DNA of 64,000 bases. Source: Siniperca chuatsi (taxonomy: Eukaryota; Chordata; Actinopteri; Centrarchiformes; Sinipercidae). The stretch lies in contig NC_058053.1 of the NCBI RefSeq assembly GCF_020085105.1, forward strand, positions 12,706,388 through 12,770,387, given 5' to 3'. The notes under the pieces were generated by a model. It saw nothing but the letters and a program-made list of their open reading frames with translations, searched no databases and was not told the origin of the DNA. Shown here one piece after another: positions 34,589 through 48,201 of this stretch (its first letter is position 1; each line of letters begins with the position of its first letter). The position numbers and the translations under genes are program-made.

Positions 34589-35306
34589 GTAAGATTGAAT
34601 TTAAATTCTAGTACATGTTGTTCGCCGGCTGGCGTCTGGGGACAAAAGAGCGGACATGGGTGGGATTTAAATGGGAGGAGATCAGCTGTGTGAAGAATGG
34701 CTTGCATTGTCGATTTCACCCCCTCTTATCAAATGATGCATTCTTTTGGAAAATCACTACAGTCCGTCTATGAATTGTGTAGATTTTTTGTCAGTAAAGG
34801 GGATAGGATGATGGTAATACACTGAACTCGTAGCCCATCTGAGAGTATTGTTACGCTGTCATGCAAACGAGAGACATTAACCCCCCCCCCCTTTTATTTT
34901 TCAAAACAGATCTAGCATGCTTTGTTTGTCATCCATCTAGAGCAATTTGGTCTCCGTCTGTTTGGATGCCTAATGCCATTCGATCAATGATAATGTGACA
35001 TTTGGTAGATTTTATCAGTCATCATCACAGAAAAGGCAACTGTGCAGAATCTAGGCCAGGATCACTGTATATAGAGGATTACTTTATTGTGACTTTAAAA
35101 AAGCAAACCTGTTTTTTAATAGCACTTTCTGTTTGTGTGTGTGCTTTCATCACTTATCGTTCAGCTGGAAATCTTCCTTAGATTGAAAACTTAAACAGAA
35201 TGGGTGTACACAGTTTGTGCTGCTAACGACTGCACTATTAGTCTCCATATATAACCCATCAAAAAGTAGCCTAAGAGTCAGAGAGTTTACTGGATCAGGT
35301 GAGAGC

Positions 35307-36407
35307 ATGGCACAGGTAGAGGAGCCTCAAACTGAAGGAGAGGGCAGCCCCCAGATGATCTCCTTAAGGTCAGACGTATCAGGGAACCATGTGGACGATG
35401 GAGAAGTGGGACCCTCCATAAGGAGGAAGAGGAGGAAGAAGAAAGACCCGCGTCCAGAGTCTATTATTGTCTACCGCTCTGAAATGGAGAGGGCCCCTGG
35501 AGAGGACCAAGGCGGTGAGGAGGGAGCAGAGAGGAGCGCAGAGGAGGGAGCTAAATTCCTCTGCACACCTACAGGCGAAGGTGAGAGGAGTGTCAGAATG
35601 TCTCATTTTAACAGTTCAGTCATGTGTTCTACTTATACCATGCAATTATATTTTTCTTTTTGAGCTGCTGCTGTTCCGTCTCATAGGACAAGAGGATACA
35701 TAATGAAGCAAACCTTACTTTTTGTTGTTTGTCATATAGGTAACTGTCTTATGTTGTATTATCTCTCAACAGGGGGAGGCTGGAGCCTTCCTCCAGACAG
35801 CCGCTACGTGACCCTGACAGGCACCATCACCCGAGGAAAGAAGAAGGGTCAGGTGGTGGACATTCACCTTACTTTGACAGAGAAGGAACTCAGGGATCTG
35901 GCTAAGTCAAGGGAACGTCTTGATGCAGAGTGTGAGGCAGGGGAAGGCTCTAAACGGACCTGCAGCTTAGGTGTGTGCCAGGGACCCCATGTCGTCCTGT
36001 GGAGCATCTCCTGTGCCCCTGTGGTTTTCCTCCTCTCCTTCATCACCTCCTTCTACTACGGCACTCTCACTTGGTACAATGTCTTCCTGGTGTACAATGA
36101 GGAGCGGACGTTCTGGCACAAGATTACAATATGCCCCTTCCTCATCATCTTCTACCCCATGCTCATCATGCCCATGGCGCTGTCTCTGGCTCTGTACTCC
36201 GCTGTGGTGCAGGTGTCCTGGGCCTTCAGCGAGTGGTGGCAGGCTGTGAGAGACCTGGAGAAAGGCTTCTGCGGCTGGGCCTGTGGGAAGCTGGGACTGG
36301 AGGACTGTTCCCCCTATAGCATAGTAGAGCTGCTTGACTCTGATACTGTTTCTGGCACTCTGCAGAGCAAGGCCCCCAGTGAACTCGCCCAGACATCATC
36401 AGTGTGA
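35307..36407 (+). CDS. tmem169: Transmembrane protein 169
   Basis: Two coding exons, 35307-35580 and 35773-36407, join in phase to 302 residues (human about 297). The N-terminal half is hydrophilic with a basic RRKRRKKKDPRPESIIVYRS segment, followed by PPDSRYVTLTGTITRGKKKGQ, a strongly conserved family signature. Two hydrophobic segments (VVLWSISCAPVVFLLSFITS and, after YNEERTFWHK, a long stretch through FLIIFYPMLIMPMALSLAL) are the membrane spans. The tail GFCGWACGKLGLEDCSPYSIVELLDSD is also conserved. The start at 35307 was chosen over the in-frame ATG at 35217 because MAQVEEPQ matches the acidic family start and the acceptor lies at 35164. Molecular function is not established. It sits upstream of xrcc5 as I recall for human. 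Confidence 0.93.
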
Positions 36408-36794
36408 AGTATGGGAAGTTAACTTATCAATCAACTTATCAATCACTGCCTGAATTGTCCTGAAATGCTGAACTATTATCCAGATCTCTATAAATTATTC
36501 CTCTGAACCTTGGAGTGGTAATTTTGGCTCCACTAACTGAATCCTACTCAAAGACCTTTTGATACATGTGGGTGCCTCCTATAGTAAAGTTTAGATACAC
36601 TGGCTGTGGACACTGACACACACATTGTTGAAGGAAGTCAAACCAAGTTTCACTTTGTCTGTAAATATCTGTAATTAAATGTATGTGATCACTGTGCTGT
36701 GCACGGACACAAAAAACAGCATTCATTTCAAAAGGCAACGCTGTTTTGTATGTGAAGTCATCTTAATCACTCAGTGAAGTTGTATTTGAAGCAA

Positions 36795-37716
36795 GGCTGG
36801 ATTACCAACTGGAGAAAGTGGGCAACTGCCCCAAGGGCCCCAGATACAGGTTAATTGTGTGTCAATTACTTTGAGGAAATTAGCTTAATTACTAATTTTA
36901 ATGGGAATATGCACCATTGAGCATAACATTGACTAAAACAATAAGCACCGTAAGATCGACAATGTCTTGTCAGCAAGGGGTTCTGTGTCAGCATCAGGTT
37001 TTTAAAGGATAAAGCTGGCTTCACTTTATATTTTTCTTATTGTCAACAAATTATGAAAAGACCAAAACCAACAGTGTGTTAGTCTGTCTCATAAAATTCT
37101 GACCTCCCTATCCTGTCTGTGGCACTCAACCCCAAACCCGATGGTTCCTGCTGAAGACGTAAATCTTTGAAAAATAGGAGGAGTTAACAGGAGTAAATAG
37201 TACATCTGTGGGGACTATTTTCAGTTGCGGATTAACACATTTATTACATTTGGTGCTACAGTGACTATTTTTCAACATGTATCTGGGATTGACTTAAAAT
37301 AAACTCAAGTGTATGTGTTCATGGTAATGAAGGAACATGTCACCATGGAATAAGTTACTTCAGGCTTTGGATACATAGGAAATACTTGTTAGAAGGGTTA
37401 ATCCAGTGTTGATTTTGGTCTTTTCATAGGTTTTGTTGACAATAAGAAAAATATAGAATATTAGCCTTTAATATCTGTATTGTATTTGCTATTGTGTTTA
37501 CATGGTGCATATTCCTAAAAGGATTTGTGTTTTATCAAGAAGTAGTCTAGGCTAATTATAATTAAGCTGCCATGTGTAGTCTGCTGTGTGCTCTGTACTT
37601 GATGTGTGTACATGTAGGTGACAGAGTACATGAACAATGTACAGAGAGAGGGAGGGTTCAATATGGGCCCATAGCTCATTTTTGCCCCAGGGCCCCCTAG
37701 CAGGTTAATCCAGCCA
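36795..37716. mobile_element. Non-autonomous DNA element with GGCTGGATTA inverted ends, hosting a nested MITE
   Basis: The left end GGCTGGATTACCAAC and right end GGTTAATCCAGCC are inverted. Just inside both ends lie further related stretches (CTGCCCCAAGGGCCCC on the left, TTTTGCCCCAGGGCCCC on the right). No transposase coding is present. A second element with its own inverted ends lies within it (37004-37469). Confidence 0.6.
37004..37469. repeat. MITE, family E (nested)
   Basis: Inverted ends of about 60 bases contain TTTTTCTTATTGTCAACAAA and AAAAGACCAAAACC on the left, with the complement on the right. A diverged copy is at 49550-50009. It is inserted inside the element at 36795-37716. Confidence 0.65.
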
Positions 37717-39433
37717 TGATGTGAAGCCATAGCCTTTGGTGAATTTCTGTTTTATCATTGTCACGTAAGACATGTTTAATGCACCATCAACACAGATGTT
37801 TGTGATCTTACTCTCTAAATCTCTGCTTGTGTTGTCTTTGCATTTTTGGTCCACACACGAGTAAAATGATGTTCTCTGTCATTTTCCACCTGGGCACTCC
37901 TGTTACATTTCCATACAGTCGTATTTTTAATGTTGATTTAATTTATTTTGAATATTTAAGTCTAGTACACTGCCTGAAATTGTTGTAGCTAGGTGTTTTA
38001 TACTCTGGCACTTTGAAGTAAATGTATTGCAAACAGCTTTCATTAATGACTGAAATACATAGCGGATGGGGTTGGTGTTTTATATTTTTGTTGATTCAAA
38101 TGTTTATGATTAGACGTAATTCAGTTTTATTTTCATACAGGTAAGGAAATGGATCAATGATGGTGGATTGAGTCTGTATTCCACATTACATGTTGTGAAA
38201 CCACAGGATGCAAAGTAAAGAATCATACAAATGAAAATACAGTGTTAAATCATTACATCGCAACTATGTGTTCATTTTACATCTATATTGTGGAAGAGAA
38301 AACAGCATCTTGTTTCGTGTTATTAAAGAGCAATGCACAGCAGGTCACTGTTCTCTGTGTGGTTTATAATATCTCTTAGAAAAACACGTCAGCATATATC
38401 CCTGCACGGTGCACACAGATGCAGATGGCTCTCTGGGGTCTGGGTGCGTTGAGATCTGATTATTGGCACCCTGGTGTTACATCCGGGTGCTCACTGAAGA
38501 AAATCCATATGCCCCAATGCAAAATATAGTACGTTAGAGAAAAGCACTGTCAGGACCAACACACATTCACCAACTTGTACTGGCGTGTTTTACTGTCTGA
38601 TTTTGTTAAACTAATGTTAAAAAATTTAAGGTTAAAACACTGAACACAGTGTTTATGGGTTAAAACCACACAAATGAGGCAGGGCCATGGCTACTGAATG
38701 AGTGAGGACAGTGAGGTCATGTTCTCAGTCATTTTTCTGGAAATTTGAGGGTTTTAGTATGTCCCCAAAATAATTGTATTCCCAGCAGTGTGGAGAAGAT
38801 TTTGAAACAGCCTTTAGACCTTTATGTGGGGAAATAAAACATATATAAAATACAATTAAAATGAATAAATAGAATGCGATAAATCAAATGAATTAAAATT
38901 GCATTTTGGGGGGAGTGGACTTATAATCTGTTTATTTCTATATGTATTCATTCATTTAACTTTTATTATTATTTATTGTGTATTTATTGATACACATCGA
39001 TATATTGATGCATTTATAATTATAATAATTATAATAATATGACCTCAATATTTCTGAAACCCTGGCTACAAGCCGTGAAATGAGCACAGACCACGCAGCC
39101 ATAATTTCCCTGTGCACAGTGCCGTATAAACGCTGGAGGGCGTTTGACCTACTTCTGATTGTTGTATTTCATTTCACTGACTCCTCTCAAGCTCAAGAAC
39201 ACCACGAATGACATTATCACAGCTTGATACAGGTCCAGTATGTTTCGTTAAACAGTTATATATCCTAACGTACGGTGAGCAACAACCAACAGTAATGGAT
39301 CGTGTGAAGCTCGCTAAGATAACTGCGGAATTATCGCTGTAAACAGGAACTTCTTTCTTGTTCCTGCCCTTCACTGTTTCTTTCCGGAGCCATAACAGAG
39401 TGACACGCAGTCTTAGAAAGAGGGAAAAAGAAA

Positions 39434-39687
39434 ATGGCAGGTGCTAAAGTAAGTCATTATTTCTTACATTTCTTAAAGAAATGAATTTCGCTTGTGTTAT
39501 AGTTGGGTTAGCTATTGTTTGTTGTTTTAAATGGGCGGTTTCCAAACGTTAGAAACAAATTGTTCTCTTTCATTGAGCTTTAGACGTTAGCGACATGTTT
39601 GGACATGATACTGAAGCAAACGTTATTGAATTTACACAAAACTCAGTATGTATTGGTTTTAACAACGGGAGAACTTTTGGGTACTTT

Positions 39688-39718
<31 letters not shown>

Positions 39719-42700
39719 TATCTTTTGAAATATTAAAATGCTTTCTTGTTTGTACTCAAAGCTCAGTCAACCCTAATGTGTTGATTAAAACAAATCTCCT
39801 TAAAACCTGAAATGCATTTTTTGTTTTCTGTAGTCAGCATTGGTATTGTGTATGGATGTTGGGTTCTCCATGTCCAACTCTGCCCCGGATGAAGAGCCCT
39901 CCTTTGAACTTGCTAAAAAAGTCATCCAGAAGTTTGTCCAGCGCCAGGTAAACTTCTACCACACATTTACCCCCCATAAAAGAAGAAACAAACAAAATCT
40001 ACTTGGAGGATGTCTATCATCTTTGACATACATTTGAAAATGCCTTTTGTCTTTTTTAACAGGTTTTTGCAGAGACCAAGGATGAACTGGCTTTAGTTCT
40101 GTTTGGCACAGACTCCACCAAGAACTCACTGGACCAAGATGGCCAGTACCAGAACATCACTGTGCATCGCCACCTCATGGTGCCTGATTTTGAGCTTCTG
40201 GAGGAAATAGAGAATCAGATCCATCCAGAGAGTCAGCAGGCTGATTGTATCCTTTTGCTTGATGTTTGTTATCAGCTAACTTTGCAGGTATATAGGTTTT
40301 AAGGCTACATCTAATGATACCTTTCATTTTACAGTGGAAGAATTGGTACAAATAATAATTTTCATTCTCAGATAACATATTGTTCAGTGTTTTGAGATGA
40401 CTTTTATCAGGCCAACCTTAAAGGTGGGGTATGGGGTATAATCTAATACGCGTCTTTTTGTCAAATTCAGCAAACATCTCCTCACAGTCCGCTAGCTGTC
40501 CGTTCAGTGTGTGCGCTAAAATAAAACTCTGGTTTGTACACAGCCCTGGATCTGTAAATGGGAAGCAAACAAAGTGGCTCGGACCGAGCAACACAACACT
40601 ATTCCAGCCATGATTTGTGTGTCAGATAACGTTAAATGACTTTCCCCATAGACATTCCGCTCACTTTCCAGTTTGCCAAGATATGCTGTTGTTGTGATGT
40701 TAGCTATAGTAGCAGGAGAGTTGTGAGTATCGCTGCCTGGAGCTGGTTTGCTGGCTCTGGGAAACCGTCTCGTCCTCTCTGGCTGCTTCACAACATCAAC
40801 TGTAGTGACGGTTTGCTAACCCACAACCTAGCAAATGTTCGTCACATTACTTGCTGTGTCGTTGTTCGCTCTAAATCATGGTATTGGATTTCTCCAGAAT
40901 CTCATACCCCACCTTCAAGGTGCTTCTTATTTTATTGGATTTTTATGTGATTTAAGTACCTTGTTTTTTCATGTATTTCATTTTCTGGATACGCCAAAAC
41001 AACAAGACAACAGACATTTCTGTTTGGATATTTTAACCATTAACAATTTCTTAATTGTTTTCCCGGAAAAGGCATTATATGACAGTATATTGAAATTTTG
41101 ATATAAATTCACATATATTGTGATAGAGGAGGATGCTACATAAATTCCAGGGCTTTCTTTTCACACTCATTTGTAATAACCCAGGAAACCCCCTCAATAA
41201 ACCTTTTCCACTGCAGACATTTGTACTTGTCATAGCAGGAAAAGCACAGGTGTAATTAACAACGTCAATGATGGCCCTGGGACTAGAATGCAGCCATCAT
41301 CAAAAGCACTGGTGTACTTTTCCTGCTATGATAAGTCAAATATCTGCTGTGAAAATGGTCTATAAGGATTTATTCCTGAAAATCAGAATCCACGTTCCCT
41401 AACCAAATGTGATGTTTCTTGTGTTTTTGTAGAAGGCCTCAAAAACTCAGGTTGGGGATATCCCAAACTATCCCAATCCCAAACACAGTTGCTACTGTAA
41501 AATAACTATAAGCCAAATGCCTAAAACATTCAGGCTCTAACTATATCAAACAGACCAAAGAAAGTTACTCTTCTTGTTTGTGAAGCTATAAGCAACAAAT
41601 GTTTAGGATTTTTACTCTCTTAACAACTAAAATTAAATATTTGTAAAATTGTAAATGATCAGTTTTAGGTTGACTGACTCATTGTTTAATTGACAAATTA
41701 TTTCAGAACTAATAGCTATGATTAGATCCCCTCAAATGATGTCTAGTGTATTGGATTTAATTGTCTGAAGTGGGCTTTCCTGTGTTTACATGTTTTTATC
41801 ACTATGTGCTTTTAATGTACAACAAAGCAGACCATTCTGTGATAGTTGTGAGGTAAAGACCAACTCTTTGACTCTTTTATTCATGGGTCAGATCCTGTTT
41901 GCGTACAGATGATGTGTGAGAATCTGTTAGCTCCTTAAATCCTGTTCAACAGGGCTAGATGCTCTTGTTGTCTGCATGGATCTCCTTCAGACAGAAACAA
42001 AGTAAGAAGCTGCCTGTATCTCATACATAATTCTCACTCTTCACAGAAAAATACAAACTGTTCATGCATTTTAATGTTAAGTCTGCTGATGAGATTATTG
42101 TTTTTTTCAATAATGTGACATTTTGTTTGGGGTTTCTTTTCAGGGGGAAGAAGTATGATCGTCTCATCATTGCCCTCCTGACTGACCTCAACGCTCAGGC
42201 CAGCCCAGAGCAGCTCGACGTTATTAGTGAAAACCTGAAACAAGCTGGCATCACCCTGCAGTTTTTGTAAGGTTCAGTCAGACAAAATACAAGAATGAAA
42301 GAAATGGCAGCCTTTTTAAATGACAACAGCTGTGAATGAGAGTTTGCTTAGGACACTAAAACATCCAGGACCACCACTGTGTAGCATCAAAATCAGGCTA
42401 ATTGTGGGAGATATTTTATTTAGCTAATAATTGGTATTTTAATGAAAATTGGTTCATTTATAGGTTTAAAACGGAATTTTAGTATATATACAAACATACG
42501 CACTCTTATTGATTCTCCTAATACCGTCAGTTATTAGAAGTCACTCTGGATTAAACAGGCATTCAGATCAAACCTTCAGTGTTAAATGGGCCTATTGTAA
42601 AGTTCATTGAGTGTAGTTTCATGGCATCTACTTGTACCTATATATCCTTCCTTCCACAAATTTGCTACTCTAAACTTTTCAGTTTGCCTTTCCCTGTGGA

Positions 42701-45700
42701 GGATGATGAAGAGGGTGGAGGAGATGCGGACAGAAGAGGCCCCAGTCACCCGGGCACAGGTAAAGGTCTGTCCAGGGAACAGAAGAATGGCCTGGACATG
42801 GTGAAACACGTCATGCTGAGCCTGGATGAGGAAGACGGCCTGGATGAAATTTACTCCTTCAGGTTGGAGGGCTCTCATTAAACACTGGATATTTCTCACA
42901 TCTCACTTCTTTACATATGTTTTTTTATCACAGGGTTCTTTCTACATTTAAAAGTAGTGAATCCCCTAAGCGGATGATGTCATATGATTTGGCTTTCCCT
43001 GTGCTTCACTCCTGCTGTAGGAATGCAATCGAACAGCTGTGTATGTTCAAGCGTATCGAGAGGAGACCCATGGCCTGGCCCTGTCAGCTGACCATTGGCA
43101 ACTCTCTGCCCATCCGTATTGTTGGATACAAAGCAGTGAGTTTACTGTAAAGTGCACTGGATGAATTTATACTACATGCTTATTACACAGCTTTATTGAA
43201 GGACGAAAGTTTTGTCACGTCTGAAAAATTAAGTGCTGTTCAGCATGTAATCATGACGATTTGTTCTTTTTCTTTAATCTGATCAATTAGTGACACCTTG
43301 TGGCAAAAATGTATTGTACTCATTGGTTAGTGTTGGAGAATTTTAATCAGATGTTTGTCATGTTTCATTTGTTTACTTACAATAAAATGATAAAATACAA
43401 ATAAAAATTTTGATGAAAATTTTTGATTATAATACCCTGCATACCAGTATGTATCTTTTAACTTAAAGTTATATTGCATAGTAGTGTTGCACTTATTACC
43501 TGAGTGTTGTAAATTTGTAGCAGTTATGTGTGTTTTGCTCATTCACTTACTGGGCATGGGAAAGGAATCCTTCAAATGACTTCAAAAACTACTGCGTCAT
43601 GTAAATACACAGATGACAGCAGTGAAGCCAAAGGTTTTCTCACCCACAAATACTACTCACCATGTATTCCAGGTGACAGAAGAGAGACTGAAGAAATCGT
43701 GGATTACGGTTGATGCTCAAACCACCCAGAGAGACGACGTGAAGAGAGAGACTGTCTACTGTCTGGATGATGACAATGAGACAGAGGTGCAGAAGGACGA
43801 TACCATCCAAGGTGAAAAAGTTGAATGTCCAAGGTGAATGTTGTTGTACTTATTACTTAATAACACTCTAAAACACAATCACTTCTTTTTTTTCTTTTAA
43901 CAGGTTTTCGTTATGGAAGTGACATTGTTCCCTTCTCCAAAGTAGATCAAGACCAGATGAAATACAAGCACGATGGGAAGTGCTTTGCTGTTCTTGGCTT
44001 CACCAAACAGAACATGGTATTGTACTTTAAATGCTAGTGTGATGAACGTGGTATCTAAAAAGTATTCAAGTAAAACACATCTCAGATAATGTAAACCTAA
44101 AACTTTTAGACTTAGCTGGTTGCTTTATTTACCTACTGTTTCTTTTTACCTTCCGCCTGTAGGTACGTCGGCATCAGTTCATGGGGAGTCAAGTCGTCAA
44201 GATGTTTCCTGGCAAGGACGATGAGGTGAGAATGGAGACAACTGCTACATTGCTGGTAACTACATGTTGATACTGACCTGTTTCTACTGTTCTGTCTGAG
44301 CAGCATGCAGGAGTTGCGCTGTCCGCTCTCATCCGAGCGCTAGATGAGCTCCAAATGGTGGCCATTGTACGGTACGCCTATGACCGGCGTAGCAACCCTC
44401 AAGTAGGGGCAGCCTTCCCGTGCATCAAGCGGGACTATGAGGTGAGATCACAGACTCCTAAACATGCTGTTTTCAAGTATATTCACTCAATCTGTGTCAA
44501 ACAGCACAGAGCTAATTGTGTGTCTCTCACCCTCAATAGTGTCTGATTTACGTCCAGCTGCCCTTCATGGAAGACTTTCATGGAAGACAGTTTACGTTTC
44601 CTTCTCTTAAGAATAACAAACGGTTCACTCCATCAGGTACAGTTTCTGCATGTCAAGCTTATTCAAAGTTTTGATGTCAGTTCTTTTTAGATACAAAACT
44701 CCTCACAGAACTGACTTGAACTCGCACATTGATGTTTAACTGACTACAGATTCTCCACAAGAGGGAGCTTTCTGATCATTATCACATCAGCAGCTACAGT
44801 ATTTAGACCTGCAGGCATTAACATGACATTGTTGCCCCCTTCAAGTGCAAAGGAAAAGCTGCTGCAATTTTAACACATTTACATTTGCAGTTCTTAGCTG
44901 CCACTGCTCTTACTTATCTAGTTTTATATGTGGCACAGGTTCAGAACTGCAAGTCTGATACTGGCTGGCACTGCAGCTCTACAGTTGGATAATAAAGAAG
45001 ATATAATAATGAGAAAAATAAGTTGGAAGACTTCACTGAGAGATGGAGGAATGGACTTGAATGGACCGTTGTGTGTTGTGTGATTTCTCTAGACACCCAG
45101 CTGTCAGCTGTGGACTCTCTCATTGACTCCATGATGTTGGTAGAAGAGGATGATAATGCAGAAACAAAGGACATTTTCAAGGTCCACCACATTCCCAACC
45201 CTCACTTCCAGAGGCACTTCCAGGTACTGCAGTCCAGTTTGTATTTAAGAGATACAGCACTCCTATTACTTATTTATTCTGAGATGAGGCAGATGGCAAG
45301 GTTTTGAAGGAGACGGGGGTGTCATTGTCAGTTCAGTGACATTACAAAAAAAAACCTTTCATTTGTCTGACTAGAGCTTCACCAGCTAGAGGCTGTTGAT
45401 ATTCAACCAGGATTGCTTCTTCCTGTCACCGTCTGTCTCACCTTCCCTACCCAACCTTTCTTTCAGTGTCTGCATCATCGGGCAGTGAGCCCCGGCACCC
45501 CTCTTCCCCCCATGGAGCCATGGCTGAAGGCTGCTCTTGAGCGCCCTGATGTCATTACTGAACGTTGCCAAGCTCCACTGGAGGAGATAAAGAGGAAGTT
45601 TCCTCTCACAGAAGTGGAGAAGAAAAAGAAGCTGAAGACTAGTGCTCAGATATTTGGCAAAGAGTAAGTTAGATTCAGTGTGGTGGAGGGCCTTTGAACG

Positions 45701-47524
45701 TTACAGACAGGGCTGCTAGTCATGTAGTGAAAAGTGTCAAAATAGTTATGTAGAAGATTGTATAAAAGCATTTGGAATGTAATTTATTTATTTTAACTCT
45801 TACAGTAATGTTTTTTAAGTGTCTGTGGTATGTGTGTATGGAGGTTTTACTGGCTATAAAAATAATAGTTTTTTAATTTTCAGAATTCTAACGGACCCCC
45901 TTTGCCATTTACAGCTCAGAAGAGCCAGATGCCAGGAAGGCAAAAGGAGATGAAGAAGAGGAGGAATATAACCTGGCTGGCATTGCCGAAGGCTCTGTTA
46001 CTTCGGTGAGAATCAGGGGAGCTGGATGACATAATAATCCTAGAGCGATAACCACTTTCTATAAAAATCAGCTATTCCAAATAAAGTACTTCACCACTTG
46101 TTTGAACAGGCATACTTTAAAATTTCCATTTCACTTCAGTCCTCACTAATTTTAAACACTTAACCAGGTGGGAAGCGTGGATCCAGCCCGAGACTTCCAT
46201 ACTCTAATCAAGCAGAAGAGTCTTCCATTTGGAGAGGGTGAGATCCAGTTTTTCTGGCGAGCTGGCCTGATAAACATTTCTTCTGGTTGCGTTATAAACC
46301 ATCATGACTCATGTTCAGCCCTGGTAATTGTGTTTATCTTTTTGTTTGGTTGTGGTGACCCCCATGTCCTTCCCAGTCTGTCAGCAACTGACTCACAGGA
46401 TAGAGCAGTTGCTTAGCAACAAGAACACGCACTACTACATGAAAAGCATCACCTGTATCCAGGCTTTTAGAGAGCAGTCCGTTAAGGTAAATAAACATTT
46501 GCTATCTTCCATTTGGGAAATGCATGATGATGTGGGGGTTTCTGTTTTGGCTTTGCTATGGAGATTATGAGTCAATTTAGAAGGTTACAATGAGTCTGTT
46601 TCATTTCTCGCGACTTGAACCGAGGCCAGTTCTGGTGTGAGTATGTGCTTATGTGTCTGTATGTAGATGTGAGCTTTTATGAGACTCATAAATGGATTGT
46701 GAATGTTTCATATCTTTTGTAATTCAGCTGGGGAATGCCGATCTGTACAACAGCTACCTCCAGTCCCTGAAAAGAAGCATCCCAAACAGAGGGCTGGAGG
46801 TCTTCTGGGACCTGCTTGTTCAAGGTATGATAAGCCTCTTTACTCAGGGCTGCAGGATTTCTCTCAAATCATTCCTCCCTTGAGATGAGATGAAATTACC
46901 ATATAATTTCTTGAGTGCAAAATGGGAGCTGATTGATGCTTAAAAATGCGCTGCGGCCTGAATCATAAGTCTGCTAAAGGAGTTCAGTGTTTGTGGGCTT
47001 AATTGTTGCTGTTTGATTGACAGATGCAATAACTCTGATCAGCAAGGATGAGGTTGAAGGAAGCACCGTATCTAAAATCGAAGCTAATCAGGTGACTTAA
47101 TGAAAACTTCCCCATTTAAACCAGTGTTAGCTGTTGAGGAGAGAGCAACTGTTATATATATTTGAAATGAAGGTGATCTTGTGACTCTAGTCCTACTGAC
47201 TGAAGCCTATCCTGTCCAGTTTCTGGTTGCTGAGGAGAAGAAAGAGGAGGCGGCCGCCCCACCAGCTGAAGATACTGGAGATGTTGATGACTTGGTAAGT
47301 GTTTCTGTGTTGTTGTTTTTGTGACAGTCAAAAGGTTTTAAATATTTAAATGATGTGTCTCCAAACTAATGTTAAAGCCATTTCCTGTATATCTGCAGGA
47401 TGTGCCTCAGTGTGCGTGTATGATGATGTGCCTGGCCTATTGAGACCTTTCATATAAACTCTCCAGTCTTACATGTTTTTTTTACATGTTTTTTTCTCTT
47501 CCTGTGCAGCTGGACATGATGTAA
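39434..47524 (+). CDS. xrcc5: Ku80, X-ray repair cross-complementing protein 5
   Basis: Nuclear subunit of the Ku70/Ku80 heterodimer that rings DNA ends and recruits DNA-PKcs in non-homologous end joining. Twenty-one exons were read: 39434-39448, 39834-39947, 40063-40246, 41953-42001, 42144-42266, 42683-42862, 43021-43135, 43673-43811, 43904-44016, 44163-44225, 44304-44441, 44540-44636, 45093-45223, 45467-45663, 45915-46005, 46168-46237, 46377-46486, 46728-46824, 47024-47091, 47220-47294, 47510-47524. They sum to 727 residues (human 732). Visible parts: a vWA-like N-terminal domain ([15 protein letters not shown]), the beta-barrel core with [16 protein letters not shown] and [33 protein letters not shown], a basic [10 protein letters not shown] stretch, [16 protein letters not shown] [16 protein letters not shown], the helical C-terminal domain, and the terminal DDLLDMM, which corresponds to the human DNA-PKcs-binding tail. 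The first exon is only 15 coding bases, placed by its Kozak-like AAAATGG and donor. Confidence 0.95.
39688..39714. repeat. (AAT)n microsatellite
   Basis: About nine AAT units in xrcc5 intron 1. Confidence 0.9.
40990..41150. repeat. AT-rich interspersed repeat, family B (fragment)
   Basis: It shares the GATATAAATTCACATATATTGTGAT pattern and upstream AT-rich sequence with the copies at 2453 and 23740. It lies in the 1.7-kb xrcc5 intron. Confidence 0.4.
41213..41356. repeat. Palindromic MITE, family D (second copy)
   Basis: TTTTCCACTGCAGACATTTG and GGAAAAGCACAGGTGTA at the left mirror ACTTTTCCTGCTATGA and ATCTGCTGTGAAAA at the right. It is shorter than the copy at 18545-18742. Confidence 0.6.
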
Positions 47525-48201
47525 TAAGGGAGGCAGTGGGAGAGTCTGCAGTGGACATGCAGAGAAACGAAAAGAATGCAATCATTCAGCCCAGCCAGAC
47601 CAAACCAATTCAGCCGTCCATTGTTCCGCCTCCCACTTGGAGACCCCTAATTCTTGTAAATGGTGATACTGAGTAACTGCATACATACCGCACAGAACAA
47701 TGACTTTGACCTAACTGATTTTTACACCAGTACTGTATAAAAGACAACTATTTTCTTTAGAATTCACAAAAACTATTGCAAGTACTGTATGTCGAGGGCT
47801 TTAGATGTGTTTTGTCTGAAATGTCTTAAATGTCAAAATTACTGTAATTTTAGGTAAAGTTGGATACAGTGAGTGCTTTAAGTCTCAAGATTTATGTGCA
47901 CTAGAAACCCCTTGTGACTTTACAGAAGACAGCATTGCCTTGTCCAATGAACTGCAGGTTTATTATCTTAAATCAGTAAAGCTTAATGGTTGATGAAGAA
48001 TGCTCGACTTGTACTATGTTTTTGCATATAACAAAATATTGAGGATGAATACAGTTTTCCTGACAAATGAAGTAAAGCACAATGCTGTGACGTCATTTGC
48101 AAATTGTACAGTGCATAGTAGAATCATAGTTAACCTGTATTTAAAATGCTTGATTAACAGCAGTAGCACCAGTATAATCTTCACGTCCACATGGTCTCTC
48201 T
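47525..48201. other. Convergent 3' UTRs of xrcc5 and col6a2
   Basis: The spacer between the xrcc5 stop (47522-47524) and the col6a2 stop on the other strand (48202-48204) has no coding resemblance. An AATAAA on the minus strand at 47959-47964 is a plausible col6a2 poly(A) signal about 240 bases past its stop. No canonical AATAAA was found for xrcc5 on the plus strand here. Confidence 0.5.
47959..47964 (-). terminator. col6a2: col6a2 polyadenylation signal (AATAAA)
   Basis: Canonical hexamer on the minus strand, about 240 bases downstream of the col6a2 stop codon and in the right orientation. Confidence 0.5.

Larger units (their letters stand above)
36408..39433. other. Intergenic DNA between tmem169 and xrcc5
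   Basis: This holds the tmem169 3' UTR, a composite transposable element at 36795-37716, AT-rich sequence with no coding resemblance, and the xrcc5 promoter just before 39434. No TATA box is evident at the xrcc5 end. Confidence 0.5.
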
